64,000 nucleotides of DNA, taken from assembly GCA_028688575.1 (NCBI GenBank), contig JAQTXW010000003.1:1-64000 (forward strand), given 5' to 3'. Both the position numbers and the translations under genes were made by a program. This document shows positions 28,064-37,922 of this stretch, in pieces; position 1 is the first letter of the stretch; every line of letters starts with the position of its first letter. The stretch is from Methylotenera sp. Its GTDB lineage: Bacteria > Pseudomonadota > Gammaproteobacteria > Burkholderiales > Methylophilaceae. The notes beneath the pieces were generated by a model that was not told where the DNA came from, ran no database searches, and saw nothing but the letters and a program-made list of their open reading frames with translations.

Positions 28064-28729
28064 ATGCATAAGTCTTTATTTGGTTTAGTCATAAAAAAAT
28101 TGCGTCAGGATCTTGGACTTACGCAGGAGATGCTCGCTTCTCTTTCTGGTTTGGAGCGTACTTTTATTTCAATGTTAGAGCGCGGGGTTAAGCAGCCAAG
28201 TTTAAAAACGGTGAGTAGCCTTGCCCATGCCATGCAGCTTAAAAGCCATGAATTGCTGCATTTGATGGAAGCGCAGATGCATCATCTCACCGCAAAAAAT
28301 GGAGTAACCGATGTTGAATCTGAGCAGAAGCGTCTGGATGCTTTGGAGTCTGAACGTGAAAAATCACGCATAGGCGAGATTGTGAACACCATTCCCATCA
28401 TATTTTTTGCAAGAACGCCAATGCCAGAATACGCCATGACCTTTGTGAGCAAAAATATTAGCCAACTATTTGGCTATAGCAAAGATCACTTCATGGCACA
28501 CAGCGGTTTTTGGCACGCCCATATTCATGAGGATGATCTGCCCAAGGTAACCGCACGCTTGCAAAATATGAATGCAAAAGACTTACTGATTCACGAATAC
28601 AGATTTTTAACCGAAAACGCTGGCTGGCTGAAGGTTAGGGAGGAACTGAAATTGGTAGTAAGTGAATCTGGAACCCCAAAAGAAGTGATAGGCTCAATTG
28701 TGGGAGTGAGTGCAGCCCTCCTGGATTGA
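28064..28729 (+). CDS. XRE-family transcription regulator with C-terminal PAS domain
   Basis: A 221-aa protein. Residues 5-65 form a Cro/CI-type helix-turn-helix (IKKLRQDLGLTQEMLASLSG, then ERTFISMLERGVKQPSLKTV), a classic XRE motif. A short coiled linker leads to a PAS fold-3 domain at about 100-215 (FVSKNISQLFGYSKDHF, HIHEDDLPKV, EYRFLTENAGWLKVREE). The combination is a one-component sensor-regulator. A TGGAAG ribosome-binding site precedes the ATG. It directly follows the CBS-PAS-GGDEF gene, suggesting they respond to the same condition or that this protein controls the cluster. Target promoters are unknown. Confidence 0.88.
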   Translation: MHKSLFGLVIKKLRQDLGLTQEMLASLSGLERTFISMLERGVKQPSLKTVSSLAHAMQLKSHELLHLMEAQMHHLTAKNGVTDVESEQKRLDALESEREKSRIGEIVNTIPIIFFARTPMPEYAMTFVSKNISQLFGYSKDHFMAHSGFWHAHIHEDDLPKVTARLQNMNAKDLLIHEYRFLTENAGWLKVREELKLVVSESGTPKEVIGSIVGVSAALLD

Positions 28730-28759
28730 ATCCAGATTTTTCATTATCAGCGAGCGTAG

Positions 28760-28826
28760 CCTTGATGAAGCTTGGCGGAATCAAGGTTCCACATAGCAAC
28801 CTCGATTGCATTTCATTCCATCGAGG
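28760..28826. repeat. Two tandem 27-nt inverted-repeat units
   Basis: Two units of the same geometry lie side by side: CCTTGAT-N13-ATCAAGG (28760-28786) and CCTCGAT-N13-ATCGAGG (28800-28826), separated by 13 nt. The outer 7-bp arms are perfect in each. They lie between convergent genes, and the second overlaps the stop codon of the minus-strand gene. The layout resembles the short GC-skewed hairpin repeats found dispersed in many proteobacterial intergenic regions. A role as a bidirectional terminator or mRNA-end stabiliser is possible. Confidence 0.55.
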
Positions 28827-29379
28827 CTGACTCCATTTTTAGGGGCAAAATCCTTAACCGAGTGCCATGAGGGGAGTCTGATGTTTTATGGACAAGTGTT
28901 TGGTGAATCTGCTCCATTAAAAAACTGGCAGACTCACGTCCTAGCTTAGATTCACGCATGGCCATATGCCAGTTTGAAATACATGACTTTAAATCGATTT
29001 CATTCTCACAAGCTTCAATACGCGATTTTATATTGCGCCCGATAATTCCCAAATAATCATCGCATGCCTTGATTAATATTTCTTTCACCTCAGTCAGTTG
29101 ATTTTGACAAATTGGTGCTGTGGCAACCTGAGTGTTTATCACGGAATGTGTGATCTGCTTAGGTTGTAAGGGTTGTTGTTGGTTGGGGCGTATGATATAG
29201 CCAGTGGATTCCAGCTTGTGAATCGTGTCTATTAGCAGGTCTTTTTTAAAGAACTTGCCCAGATCATCTAAAGTCCGTTCACCATTTACTAGCAGCAGTA
29301 TTTGGCGTTCACGTACATTTAGTGTACGATTTTTTGCGATAAATTCATTAAACCCAATCGCAGATTTTTCATATACCAC
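28813..29379 (-). CDS. Protein with winged-helix-like N-terminal region, unknown function
   Basis: A 188-aa protein starting with GTG, supported by a strong GAGGAG ribosome-binding site 6 nt upstream. Residues 15-65 (LNVRERQILLLVNGERTLDDLGKFF then IHKLESTGYI) have the spacing of a winged helix-turn-helix domain as seen in bacterial regulators. The rest (about 90-170) is predicted helical with three cysteines and no recognised motif. It is convergent to the XRE-PAS gene and its stop lies inside the inverted-repeat pair. A regulatory role in the same cluster is an inference; the DNA-binding assignment is from pattern only. Confidence 0.6.
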   Translation of the reverse strand: MVYEKSAIGFNEFIAKNRTLNVRERQILLLVNGERTLDDLGKFFKKDLLIDTIHKLESTGYIIRPNQQQPLQPKQITHSVINTQVATAPICQNQLTEVKEILIKACDDYLGIIGRNIKSRIEACENEIDLKSCISNWHMAMRESKLGRESASFLMEQIHQTLVHKTSDSPHGTRLRILPLKMESASME

Positions 29380-29480
29380 AACATTCTCCTCAAGAGCGCG
29401 ACTTGAGAAAGTATGTTATTTAAATCGTGTGAATATAAAATGACCGTTTTATGATAAGTATATGAGCGTAAGATGAACGC

Positions 29481-29867
29481 CTAGTAATCACCATCCACAT
29501 AATACCAACGATCGTTTATTCGTTTGAATCTGCTGGTTTCATGTAATTTCTCAGCTTTTTCACCTAACTTATTTGCATATTTATAGCGTGCAACAAACTC
29601 GACGATTGCATTATCATCATTCACCACTTCATGACGCTTAATGCTTAATCCCAGCCATTTAATCGCGTCATCTCCAGATAGAGCAAGTTGCTGAGGCCGT
29701 GTATCGGGATGCCAGGTGTTGAGTAGGTAACTTTCTAAACCAAACACATAAGCGCTGTAGCGTGAGCGCATGAGTACCTCAGCGCTAGGTGCGGTAATCC
29801 CTAAATGAAAAACCTCACAGCATTGGCTGTACAGTTTAGCGCTTTCGCAGGGGCATGGTTTTTGCAT
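29481..29867 (-). CDS. ychJ: YchJ family protein (UPF0225) with SEC-C motif
   Basis: A 128-aa protein. The N-terminus CPCESAKLYSQCCEVFH is the SEC-C metal-binding motif (CxC...CC/H) shared with the SecA C-terminus. The rest is the NTF2-like YchJ domain (SAEVLMRSRYSAYVFGLESYL, FVARYK, SRFKRINDRWYYVDGD). It lacks the second C-terminal SEC-C motif present in longer homologs. The biochemical role is not established for this family. It lies 29 bp after prfC on the same strand and may be co-transcribed with it. Confidence 0.9.
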   Translation of the reverse strand: MQKPCPCESAKLYSQCCEVFHLGITAPSAEVLMRSRYSAYVFGLESYLLNTWHPDTRPQQLALSGDDAIKWLGLSIKRHEVVNDDNAIVEFVARYKYANKLGEKAEKLHETSRFKRINDRWYYVDGDY

Positions 29868-29896
29868 CGGTGTTTTTGTAGTAGTGCCAGGTGGTT

Positions 29897-31468
29897 TTAG
29901 GCTATTTCACGCGTTTCTTTAAATTCAATATCTGGATAACGTTCCTGCGCCATTTGCAGGTTTACCCGATTGGGCGCTAAATAGACGTAGTCGTCAGCGG
30001 CATCCAGCCCCACGTTAAAGCCATATTTATCAGCAATCGCTTTTAAATCAGCATCACTGCCTTTGAGCCAGCGGGCAGTATAGCAATCATAAGGTTCAAA
30101 AATCATGTCTACGCCGTATTCATGTTCTAAACGATGCGCCACTACATCAAACTGCAACATGCCAACAGCGCCTAAAATCAGGTCATTGGAAAGCAGGGGG
30201 CGAAACAACTGCGCTGCACCTTCTTCTGAAAGCTGCTTGAGGCCGATTTGCAGCTGCTTCATTTTCATAGGGTTTTTAATGCGCGCACGGCGGAAAAACT
30301 CAGGTGCAAATGAAGGAATGCCAGTGAATTTGAGGGTTTCACCTTCAGTAAAAGTGTCGCCCAGTTTCACCGTGCCATGATTTGGAATGCCGATAATGTC
30401 GCCAGAATAAGCCTCATCCATGGTGGTGCGGTCTTGCGCCATAAAGGTGATGGCGTTATTTACGCTCAAGGTTTTGCCTGTGGCTATCTGTTTGATTTTC
30501 ATGCCACGCTCAAAGCGTCCTGAACATACGCGCAAGAAGGCAATACGGTCACGGTGTTTCGGGTCCATATTCGCCTGAATTTTAAACACAAAGCCTGAGA
30601 ATTTATTTTCATCAGGGGCGATGACGCGACTTGCGGTATTACGCGCCTGTGGGGGAGGGGATAAATCCACCACCGCATCTAAAAGAGATTGCACACCAAA
30701 GTTGTTAATCGCAGAGCCGAAAAAAACTGGGGTTTGTTTGCCACTTAAATAACGTGTTTTATCAAAACTATGCGATGCCCCGCGAACAAGCTCAATATCG
30801 ATGCGTAAATCATCCGCCTGCTTGCCCAGCAACGCATCCAGACGCGGGTTATCCAAGCCTTTGATGATTTCAGAAGTGCCTTTTTCTGCACGTGGGTCAA
30901 AAAACGAAATTTCATCGTTATATAAGTGGTAAACACCACGGAAGGATTTACCCATGCCGATTGGCCAGGTCATCGGCGCACATTCCATATCGAGCGTGGT
31001 TTCAATTTCATCTAGCAACTCGATTGGCTCACGGCTCTCACGGTCTAATTTGTTGATAAAAGTAATGATTGGCGTGTCACGCATGCGGCACACATTGAGT
31101 AACTTGATGGTTTGCGCTTCAACGCCATTGACCGAGTCAATGACCATGACAGCAGAGTCCACCGCGGTCAGTGTGCGGTAAGTGTCTTCAGAAAAGTCAT
31201 CATGGCCTGGGGTATCCAACAGGTTAATCATGTGCTCACGGTAGGGAAACTGCATTACGCTTGACGTAACAGAAATGCCGCGTTGTTTCTCCAGTTCCAT
31301 CCAGTCTGATGTCGCATGGCGCGCTGCTTTACGGCCACGCACCTCACCTGCTACCTGAATAGCGCCACCAAACCATAACAGCTTTTCAGTCAGCGTGGTT
31401 TTACCCGCATCTGGGTGAGAGATAATGGCAAAAGTACGGCGGCGGGAGATTTCTTCTTGCAATGACAT
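29897..31468 (-). CDS. prfC: Peptide chain release factor 3 (RF3)
   Basis: A 523-aa translational GTPase that removes RF1/RF2 from the ribosome after termination. G motifs are visible: [16 protein letters not shown] (G1), [12 protein letters not shown] (G2 region), [17 protein letters not shown] (G3) and [14 protein letters not shown] (G4). Domains II and III follow with [17 protein letters not shown] and [13 protein letters not shown], which distinguish RF3 from EF-G. The length agrees with the family. It is followed by ychJ on the same strand. Confidence 0.97.
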   Translation of the reverse strand: MSLQEEISRRRTFAIISHPDAGKTTLTEKLLWFGGAIQVAGEVRGRKAARHATSDWMELEKQRGISVTSSVMQFPYREHMINLLDTPGHDDFSEDTYRTLTAVDSAVMVIDSVNGVEAQTIKLLNVCRMRDTPIITFINKLDRESREPIELLDEIETTLDMECAPMTWPIGMGKSFRGVYHLYNDEISFFDPRAEKGTSEIIKGLDNPRLDALLGKQADDLRIDIELVRGASHSFDKTRYLSGKQTPVFFGSAINNFGVQSLLDAVVDLSPPPQARNTASRVIAPDENKFSGFVFKIQANMDPKHRDRIAFLRVCSGRFERGMKIKQIATGKTLSVNNAITFMAQDRTTMDEAYSGDIIGIPNHGTVKLGDTFTEGETLKFTGIPSFAPEFFRRARIKNPMKMKQLQIGLKQLSEEGAAQLFRPLLSNDLILGAVGMLQFDVVAHRLEHEYGVDMIFEPYDCYTARWLKGSDADLKAIADKYGFNVGLDAADDYVYLAPNRVNLQMAQERYPDIEFKETREIA

Positions 31469-31612
31469 GGAGAATGACCGAGTTTAAAAATACAAAGGCT
31501 ACATTTTACCTGAAATATCGCTCCGCTCGTAGGATGGTGCTGAGTCTGGAGAGGCCGAAAATTTTAGCGAAGCTAAAAATTTGAGCAGCCAAGCTTTGTT
31601 GGGGTTTATTAT

Positions 31613-31637
31613 AGTCAGCCCAAGCTGTGGGCTGACT
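31613..31637 (-). terminator. Perfect 9-bp stem-loop downstream of mrp
   Basis: AGTCAGCCC and GGGCTGACT pair perfectly around a 7-nt loop, 25 bp past the mrp stop on the minus strand. No U-tract follows, so it may protect the 3' end or act as a weak terminator. A second imperfect hairpin (AAATTTTAGC/GCTAAAAATTT, 31558-31582) lies between it and prfC. Confidence 0.4.
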
Positions 31638-31661
31638 GCTTAAGATTCTGGAATCGTAGCT

Positions 31662-32750
31662 TTAGGTATTTTGAATCACAATGTTCGGAAATTTCGTACT
31701 GTAATCCAGGCTGGCGTTGGCAATTTTAATGGCAGCTTTACGTGCAATTTCTTTGTAGATATGTGCAACACGGCTGTCTGGGTCTGCAATCACGGTTGGT
31801 TTTCCGCTATCTGCCTGTGTGCGGATGTTAATATCCAAAGGTAACGAGCCAAGCAGGTCTACACTGTAATCATGCGCCATTAACGCTCCGCCACCCGCGC
31901 CAAAAATAGGCTCTTCATGACCACATTGCGAGCAAATGTGCGTGCTCATGTTTTCTACAATGCCTAGAATTGGAATGTTCACTTTCTCAAACATTTTTAA
32001 GCCTTTACGCGCGTCCAGCAGGGCGATGTCTTGCGGTGTTGTCACAATGACGGCACCAGTGACGGGTATTTTTTGTGCCAAAGTGAGCTGGATGTCTCCA
32101 GTGCCAGGGGGGAGGTCAATAATCAGGTAATCCAGGTCATGCCAGTTGGTGTCTCGCAACAGTTGTTCCAAGGCGCCTGTGACCATAGGGCCGCGCCACA
32201 CCATCGGGGTGTCTGTGTCGATTAAAAAGCCAATCGACATTGCTTGTATGCCGTGTGCCAGCAGTGGTTCCATGCTTTTACCGTCGACACTTTCAGGGCG
32301 GCCACTAATGCCCAGCATCTGCGGTTGGCTGGGGCCGTAGATATCGGCATCGAGCAGGCCCACATTGGCGCCTTCAGCCGCCAATGCTAGCGCAAGATTG
32401 GCGGAGGTTGTTGATTTACCAACACCCCCTTTGCCTGAGGCAACAGCAATGATGTTTTTAACATTGGGCAACAATGTCACGCCTTGTTGCGCCTTGTGTG
32501 CGACGATTTTACTGCTGACATTGACGGTTACCCTGCCTATGCCTTCCAAATTTAATAATGCCTCTGCAACTTGTTTTTGTAAGCTGTCGAAGATAGATTT
32601 TGCTGGGTAACCCAGTACGATGTCTACGCTGACATCATTGCCGTTAATTTTAATGTTTCTTGCAGATTTACTGCTTACAAAGTCTTTGCCTGTATTGGGA
32701 TCTATACATACTTTGAGCGTGCTTTGAATGAGTAACTCTGTAATGGCCAT
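31662..32750 (-). CDS. apbC: Iron-sulfur cluster carrier P-loop ATPase (ApbC/Mrp)
   Basis: A 362-aa protein of the Mrp/NBP35 family that binds and transfers Fe-S clusters. The N-terminal MIP18/DUF59-like domain (about 1-90) is followed by the deviant Walker A AVASGKGGVGKSTTSANL, YLIIDLPPGTGD (Walker B region), and the cluster-binding CxxC in HICSQCGHEEPIFG. It is divergent from metG, the same arrangement as in E. coli, across about 220 bp. Confidence 0.95.
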   Translation of the reverse strand: MAITELLIQSTLKVCIDPNTGKDFVSSKSARNIKINGNDVSVDIVLGYPAKSIFDSLQKQVAEALLNLEGIGRVTVNVSSKIVAHKAQQGVTLLPNVKNIIAVASGKGGVGKSTTSANLALALAAEGANVGLLDADIYGPSQPQMLGISGRPESVDGKSMEPLLAHGIQAMSIGFLIDTDTPMVWRGPMVTGALEQLLRDTNWHDLDYLIIDLPPGTGDIQLTLAQKIPVTGAVIVTTPQDIALLDARKGLKMFEKVNIPILGIVENMSTHICSQCGHEEPIFGAGGGALMAHDYSVDLLGSLPLDINIRTQADSGKPTVIADPDSRVAHIYKEIARKAAIKIANASLDYSTKFPNIVIQNT

Positions 32751-32973
32751 GTTGTTAAATATCCTAATTAAATAACTTGAGTAAAAAGATAGGGTATTTT
32801 AACCGATTGTAGGATAGGTTTGTATCAGTGCGCGGTATTTTTTCATTTAATCGTAGTTGATAGCACCCTGTTGTAACAAAGGTATTGGGTATTTAAGAGC
32901 CGTCTAAATCGCTGGGTGAAGTGCTTAGTATTTGTTAAAATGGCGCTTTAGCTCAACTAGATTCATTTATCTT

Positions 32974-35049
32974 ATGTCTTCTGCAAATAATCCACGTAAA
33001 ATTTTAGTCACCTCTGCACTGCCTTACGCCAATGGCAGCATCCACTTAGGGCATCTGGTTGAATATATCCAGACCGATATCTGGGTGCGCTTTCAAAAGA
33101 TGCAGGGGCATGCTGTGCATTACGTGTGTGCAGACGATACGCATGGCACGCCTATTATGTTGCGTGCCGAGAAAGAGGGCATCACACCTGAGGCTTTGAT
33201 TGCCAAAGTGCATGAAGAGCATTTGGCTGATTTTTCTGAGTTTTTAGTAGCGTTTGATAATTACTACTCAACCAACGCGCCTGAGAATAAAGAACTCTCA
33301 CAAGGGATTTATAAAAAGCTTAAGGCGGCAGGAAAAATAGCCACTAAAACCATCGAGCAGTTTTATGACCCAGTAAAAAACATGTTTTTGCCTGACCGCT
33401 TCATTAAAGGTGAGTGCCCCAAGTGTCATGCAAAAGATCAATACGGCGATAGCTGCGAGGTGTGTGGAGCAACCTATAATCCAACCGAGTTGATTAACGC
33501 TTATTCAGCGGTGTCGGGTGCTGCGCCTGTGCGCAAGGAAACAGAGCATTATTTCTTTAAACTATCTGAGTGTGAGCCATTTTTAAAAGACTGGACGCGT
33601 TCTGGCACCCTGCAAGGTGAGGCTGCCAACAAGATGGGCGAATGGTTTGAAAATGGCCTCAATGACTGGGATATTTCTCGCGATGCGCCTTATTTCGGTT
33701 TTGAAATCCCCGATGCTCCTGGCAAGTACTTTTACGTATGGCTGGATGCGCCGATTGGTTATATGGCGAGCTTTAAAAACCTGTGTGAAAAGCAGGGCTT
33801 GGACTTTGATGAATACTGGAGTAAAGACAGCAGTACAGAGCTTTATCATTTTATCGGCAAAGATATTCTGTATTTCCATGCCTTATTCTGGCCTGCAACA
33901 CTGGAGTTTTCAGAGCATCGCAAGCCGACACAAATCTTCGCCCATGGGTTTCTAACCGTGAATGGCGAGAAGATGTCCAAATCACGCGGCACATTCATTA
34001 CCGCGCGCAGTTATCTGGAATACATCAAAAATCCTGAGTATCTGCGCTATTACTACGCGGCCAAGCTGAATAGTACGATGGAGGACATTGACCTCAATCT
34101 GGAAGATTTCGTAGCACGCGTAAATAGCGATCTGGTGGGTAAGTACATCAACATTGCCAGCAGAACGGCAGGCTTTATTAATAAGCGTTTTGCAGGCAAG
34201 TTAAACCCATCAGTAAACAGTCCTGTAGTGGCCGAGATTAAAGCTTCAGCACAGTTACTGGCAGGCAGTTACGCTGAGCGTGAATACGGCAAGGCGCTGC
34301 GTGAAATTATGCGTCTGGCCGATGTTGCCAACGGGTTTGTTGCGGAAAAAGCACCATGGGTAATGGCAAAACAGGAAGGACAGGACGCTGCATTGCAACA
34401 AGTCTGTTCAGACGCGCTGGAAATGTTCCGCCTGCTGACGCTGTACCTCAAGCCTGTGCTGCCAAAACTGGCCGCTGAGATTGAACAGTTCCTGAATATT
34501 GCACCATTAACGTGGGCAGGCGTGGATGCCTCTCTGGAGGCTAACCATATCATCAACGCTTATGAGCACTTGATTACTCGTATTGATATTAAGCAGATAG
34601 AAGCAATGACCGAAGCCAATAAAGAAAACCTGCAGGCAACCGCTGCACCACAATCTCACTCTGAGCAACGCCATGCGGCACATCAGCAGAATGAGACAAA
34701 TGCAGCCGCTACTGAAGCTGAATATATCAGTATTGATGATTTCACCAAGGTAGATTTGCGCATCGCTAAAATTGTCAATGCCGAGCATGTGGAAGGGGCG
34801 GAAAAACTGCTTAAACTTACACTGGATATAGGTGAGGAGAATCCGCGTCAGGTATTTGCTGGCATCAAATCAGCCTATGACCCTGCAACATTGGTGGGGC
34901 GCTTAACTGTCATGGTGGCCAATCTGGCACCACGCAAAATGAAATTCGGCATGAGTGAAGGCATGGTGCTCGCTGCGAGTGACGAACGCGGTGGTCCATT
35001 TATTTTGTCACCAGATGCTGGCGCACAGCCCGGTATGCGCGTTAAATAG
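32974..35049 (+). CDS. metG: Methionyl-tRNA synthetase
   Basis: The protein is 691 aa from the ATG giving [13 protein letters not shown]; the ORF-track start 14 codons earlier is not supported by family alignment. It charges tRNA(Met). Class I motifs are [15 protein letters not shown] (HIGH) and [11 protein letters not shown] (KMSKS). The knuckle [18 protein letters not shown] binds zinc. The C-terminal OB-fold tRNA-binding domain (about 590-691, [20 protein letters not shown]) is present, so it is the long dimeric form. An Ala/Gln/His-rich linker precedes that domain. Confidence 0.97.
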   Translation: MSSANNPRKILVTSALPYANGSIHLGHLVEYIQTDIWVRFQKMQGHAVHYVCADDTHGTPIMLRAEKEGITPEALIAKVHEEHLADFSEFLVAFDNYYSTNAPENKELSQGIYKKLKAAGKIATKTIEQFYDPVKNMFLPDRFIKGECPKCHAKDQYGDSCEVCGATYNPTELINAYSAVSGAAPVRKETEHYFFKLSECEPFLKDWTRSGTLQGEAANKMGEWFENGLNDWDISRDAPYFGFEIPDAPGKYFYVWLDAPIGYMASFKNLCEKQGLDFDEYWSKDSSTELYHFIGKDILYFHALFWPATLEFSEHRKPTQIFAHGFLTVNGEKMSKSRGTFITARSYLEYIKNPEYLRYYYAAKLNSTMEDIDLNLEDFVARVNSDLVGKYINIASRTAGFINKRFAGKLNPSVNSPVVAEIKASAQLLAGSYAEREYGKALREIMRLADVANGFVAEKAPWVMAKQEGQDAALQQVCSDALEMFRLLTLYLKPVLPKLAAEIEQFLNIAPLTWAGVDASLEANHIINAYEHLITRIDIKQIEAMTEANKENLQATAAPQSHSEQRHAAHQQNETNAAATEAEYISIDDFTKVDLRIAKIVNAEHVEGAEKLLKLTLDIGEENPRQVFAGIKSAYDPATLVGRLTVMVANLAPRKMKFGMSEGMVLAASDERGGPFILSPDAGAQPGMRVK

Positions 35050-35105
35050 TGCGATGGTTGATGATATTTAAGAAGGCAGTTTGCTTAGATTAGAACAGGA
35101 GCTTT

Positions 35106-35468
35106 TTATTTTTGTGCACTGGGTTCTTTAGCTGGTCTGTCAGGTTTCTTAGCAGTGGACATTGCATCTGTCCTAACATGGTTCATGTTATTTTGAGCCT
35201 GAGGTTTTTTACGGTTGACGGTAATCTTGCTGCGAATTTTATCTAATGTCGATTTTCCAATGCCGTTCACTTGTTCGAGTTCATCCACTGATTTAAAAGC
35301 CCCATGCTTTTTACGGTAATCAATAATGGACTTTGCCTTGACAGCACCAATGCCAGAAAGGGTCTCGAGTTCAGCCTGATGCGCGGTATTGATGTCGATG
35401 GCGGCCCAGGCATTGAAGCTGAATGTGAGTAGTATGATTAAAAATATGTGCATATTTTTGATACTCAT
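35106..35468 (-). CDS. comEA: ComEA-like helix-hairpin-helix DNA-binding protein, periplasmic
   Basis: A 120-aa protein with a Sec signal peptide (MHIFLIILLTFSFNAWAA, cleavage after AWA). Two helix-hairpin-helix motifs follow (LETLSGIGAVKAKSIIDYR and LEQVNGIGKSTLDKIRSKI). ComEA proteins bind incoming DNA in the periplasm during natural transformation. The C-terminal tail is Lys/Pro/Gln-rich and disordered. It sits 28 bp after pyrF in the lapB-pyrF-comEA run. No other competence genes are in the window, so competence itself is not shown. Confidence 0.88.
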   Translation of the reverse strand: MSIKNMHIFLIILLTFSFNAWAAIDINTAHQAELETLSGIGAVKAKSIIDYRKKHGAFKSVDELEQVNGIGKSTLDKIRSKITVNRKKPQAQNNMNHVRTDAMSTAKKPDRPAKEPSAQK

Positions 35469-35496
35469 TTGATTACCTGAGATAAAAAAACATCAT

Positions 35497-36201
35497 TTAG
35501 CTGATGTAAGCCTGGCACTCGTTCACTATATGCGTTAAAGCTTTTGCCGGATCAGGCGCCTGTGTAATGGGTCTGCCAATCACAAGGTAGCTTGAGCCCA
35601 GCGCGAGTGCGTCGCCAGGCGTAACAATGCGTGATTGATCATCTTTGTTGGCGTTTGCTGGGCGAATACCAGGGGTCACCAAGCAGAATGGTTCGCCTAA
35701 TTCTGCGCGCAATGTTTTTGCTTCAAGGGCTGAGCATACGACGCCATCTAAACCAGCTAACTGTGTGAGCTTGGCTAAATTAAGTACATGTTGTGCAAGG
35801 TCGGTATGTATGCCTATTTGGTTAAGTGTTTGCTGATTCATGCTGGTGAGCACCGTCACTGCAATGAGTAAAGGCTTGGTTGAGCTGGCGTCAACCGCCT
35901 GCTTCGCAGCCTGCATCATCTCGCTGCCACCACTTGCGTGTACGTTAAGCATCCATACCCCTAAGTTGCTGGCGGCCGTGCATGCCTTAGCCACGGTGTT
36001 TGGAATATCGTGAAATTTCAAATCTAGAAAGACACCAAAATTTGAACGTGCAAGTTGCTCGACAAACTGAGGTCCTGTCGCGGTAAAAAGTTCTTTGCCT
36101 ACTTTCAGGCGACATAGGCTAGGGTCGAGCTGGCTCACCAACTTGTTAGCGCTGGCGGCATCTGCATAATCTAATGCAACGATAATTTTTGGGTCATTCA
36201 T
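35497..36201 (-). CDS. pyrF: Orotidine 5'-phosphate decarboxylase
   Basis: A 234-aa TIM-barrel enzyme that makes UMP from OMP in pyrimidine synthesis. The catalytic Lys/Asp array is in [17 protein letters not shown]. Substrate-binding motifs [20 protein letters not shown] and [14 protein letters not shown] are present. The length is standard. It follows lapB by 28 bp on the same strand, an order also found in E. coli. Confidence 0.97.
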   Translation of the reverse strand: MNDPKIIVALDYADAASANKLVSQLDPSLCRLKVGKELFTATGPQFVEQLARSNFGVFLDLKFHDIPNTVAKACTAASNLGVWMLNVHASGGSEMMQAAKQAVDASSTKPLLIAVTVLTSMNQQTLNQIGIHTDLAQHVLNLAKLTQLAGLDGVVCSALEAKTLRAELGEPFCLVTPGIRPANANKDDQSRIVTPGDALALGSSYLVIGRPITQAPDPAKALTHIVNECQAYIS

Positions 36202-36229
36202 ATAGTTTTTCAGTCATAGAAACAATGGG

Positions 36230-37408
36230 TTAAATGCTGACAGGTTCCGCAGGCAATGCCTCCCAGGCATTGCAGGCAGGGCACTGCCAATGATGATATT
36301 TGGCTTTAAACCCACATTGCTCACAATGATAGGCGGTTTTGTTGCCTATGGCATGACGTACCGCCTGCTGCATCAGTTGAATATCTGGCAGGTTGGCTTT
36401 TTGCGGCTGGTTGGTTACTACTATGGCACGCGCCTGTAATAATTGATCTAAGGTGTTCAGACTTGGTTTTTTAATCAGCTCATTACGTGCCAGTTTGGCT
36501 GCGCTTTCTGCACCTTCTTCGGCCAAAGTGGCATCATAAAGCACATTAAACACTGCACTCAACTGATAGGTTTGTAGATAGGTTCTGAGTAGATTCAGGC
36601 CTTGGGCAGTTTGATCAAGTGCACGATAGCTCGCCAGCAGTTTAGGGGCAATCAGCCCCAAATATTCAGGTGCCTGAAACTCAATGCGTTTCCACGTGGC
36701 AATGGCGATTCGATGTTCATTTGCCTCTGCTTCAAGATCGCCAAGCAAAACGTTGGCACGTACACAGTTTTTATTGGCATTCAGTGCCAAATCCAGGTCA
36801 AACCGGGCGGTGTGTGTGTCATTAGCGAGTTTGGATTTAACCGCCATTTCACAATAATAGTGTGAGATTTCCACGCGAAACGGGACGCCTGATAAACGTT
36901 CCAGCTCCGTTGCGGCTTTAATTGCACGCTCCCACTCTCGCTCTCGAACATAGATTTCCAGTAAGGCACGCAGTGCCGGCTGGCGATATCTGTCATCATT
37001 GAGTGACTCAAAAAGCTCTTCGGCGCGGTCAAGCAAGCCAGCTTTAAGATAATCCTGTGCCAATTCGGCAGTCACTGCCAGTGTTTGCTGTGGCTCAAGC
37101 TGCTGTTTTTCCAATAGGTTCAAATGTAAGTGAATGGCGCGATCAACTTCACCACGTCGCCTGAATAGGCTCCCCAGGGCAAAGTGAAGCTCTAAGGAAT
37201 CCGTGTTCGCTTGTACCGCTTCTGAAAATGCCTCAATCGCCTTGTCATGCTGATTGGTAATCAGAAAATTCAAGCCCTTAAAATAAGCGGCAGGCAACGC
37301 TGTGGATTCAGCGAGCAACTGTTTTAAGTCAACGCGGGCTGCAAGCCAACCTAAACTGAAAAATAGCGGTAACGCCAGTAACCACCAAAACTCGAATTCC
37401 ATGTTCAT
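36230..37408 (-). CDS. lapB: Lipopolysaccharide assembly protein B (LapB/YciM)
   Basis: A 392-aa protein with an N-terminal membrane anchor (FEFWWLLALPLFFSLGWLAA) and about nine TPR helices pairs through residue 330. It ends in a rubredoxin-like zinc ribbon, YHCEQCGFKAKYHHWQCPAC. LapB with FtsH controls LpxC turnover and thus LPS synthesis; both the TPR face and the zinc ribbon are needed in E. coli. The usual upstream neighbour lapA is absent. It heads the lapB-pyrF-comEA group. Either of two nearby Met codons (1 or 3) may be the start. Confidence 0.95.
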   Translation of the reverse strand: MNMEFEFWWLLALPLFFSLGWLAARVDLKQLLAESTALPAAYFKGLNFLITNQHDKAIEAFSEAVQANTDSLELHFALGSLFRRRGEVDRAIHLHLNLLEKQQLEPQQTLAVTAELAQDYLKAGLLDRAEELFESLNDDRYRQPALRALLEIYVREREWERAIKAATELERLSGVPFRVEISHYYCEMAVKSKLANDTHTARFDLDLALNANKNCVRANVLLGDLEAEANEHRIAIATWKRIEFQAPEYLGLIAPKLLASYRALDQTAQGLNLLRTYLQTYQLSAVFNVLYDATLAEEGAESAAKLARNELIKKPSLNTLDQLLQARAIVVTNQPQKANLPDIQLMQQAVRHAIGNKTAYHCEQCGFKAKYHHWQCPACNAWEALPAEPVSI

Positions 37409-37538
37409 TCACTTTGAAGTGTTTATTAGCCAGTATTTTACCTGATTTACGTTGAATTTTTCCCTGAAATACGTTTGAAAGTGCTGGATAGCATGTGCGC
37501 TGGTGTGTAGTCGTAAGGTTAGTATTTGTGAGCGGCAT

Positions 37539-37572
37539 AAAAAAACGGCAATCTATATATAGATTGCCGTTT
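37539..37572 (-). terminator. Terminator of the rpsA-ihfB transcript (perfect palindrome)
   Basis: A perfect 30-bp palindrome centred on 37557/37558 (arm CGGCAATCTATA) begins 23 bp past the ihfB stop. Read on the minus strand it is followed by seven T residues, so it is a strong intrinsic terminator. The plus-strand flank is less T-rich. Confidence 0.85.
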
Positions 37573-37595
37573 ATTAAGTATAGCAGAAGCAATAC

Positions 37596-37877
37596 CTAGC
37601 TTAAATCAACACGTTCGCGTAGCTCTTTACCCGCTTTAAAGTGAGGTACATGTTTTGCAGGTACCTGCACTTTACTGCCAGTTTTAGGGTTGCGACCTAA
37701 GCGAGGTGGGCGGTAATTTAAACTGAAACTGCCAAAGCCTCTAATTTCAATGCGCTCGCCAGCAGCAAGATTATCAGACATCGCGTCCAAAATTGCTTTA
37801 ACTGATAGCTCTGCATCTTTCATCACTAATTGCGGAAAACGCTCCGCAAGTAGTGTGATTAACTCAGATTTTGTCAT
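37596..37877 (-). CDS. ihfB: Integration host factor beta subunit
   Basis: A 93-aa DNA-bending protein. The HU/IHF fold is clear, with the beta-arm motif [20 protein letters not shown] carrying the proline that intercalates into DNA. The N-terminus [17 protein letters not shown] is typical of IhfB rather than IhfA or HU. It is 45 bp downstream of rpsA, a conserved proteobacterial pairing, and is followed by a strong terminator. IHF normally assists sigma-54 promoters, relevant to the motif at the left edge. Confidence 0.96.
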   Translation of the reverse strand: MTKSELITLLAERFPQLVMKDAELSVKAILDAMSDNLAAGERIEIRGFGSFSLNYRPPRLGRNPKTGSKVQVPAKHVPHFKAGKELRERVDLS

Positions 37878-37922
37878 GCTGTGTGCCTTTTTTCTTAAGA
37901 CTAAAATAAAGCGCTAAAAAGC

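Noticed and set aside
37329-37592. 87-aa minus-strand ORF as a possible lapA
   Set aside because: It has no paired transmembrane helices or DUF1049 pattern, and its first codons are formed by the ihfB terminator palindrome.
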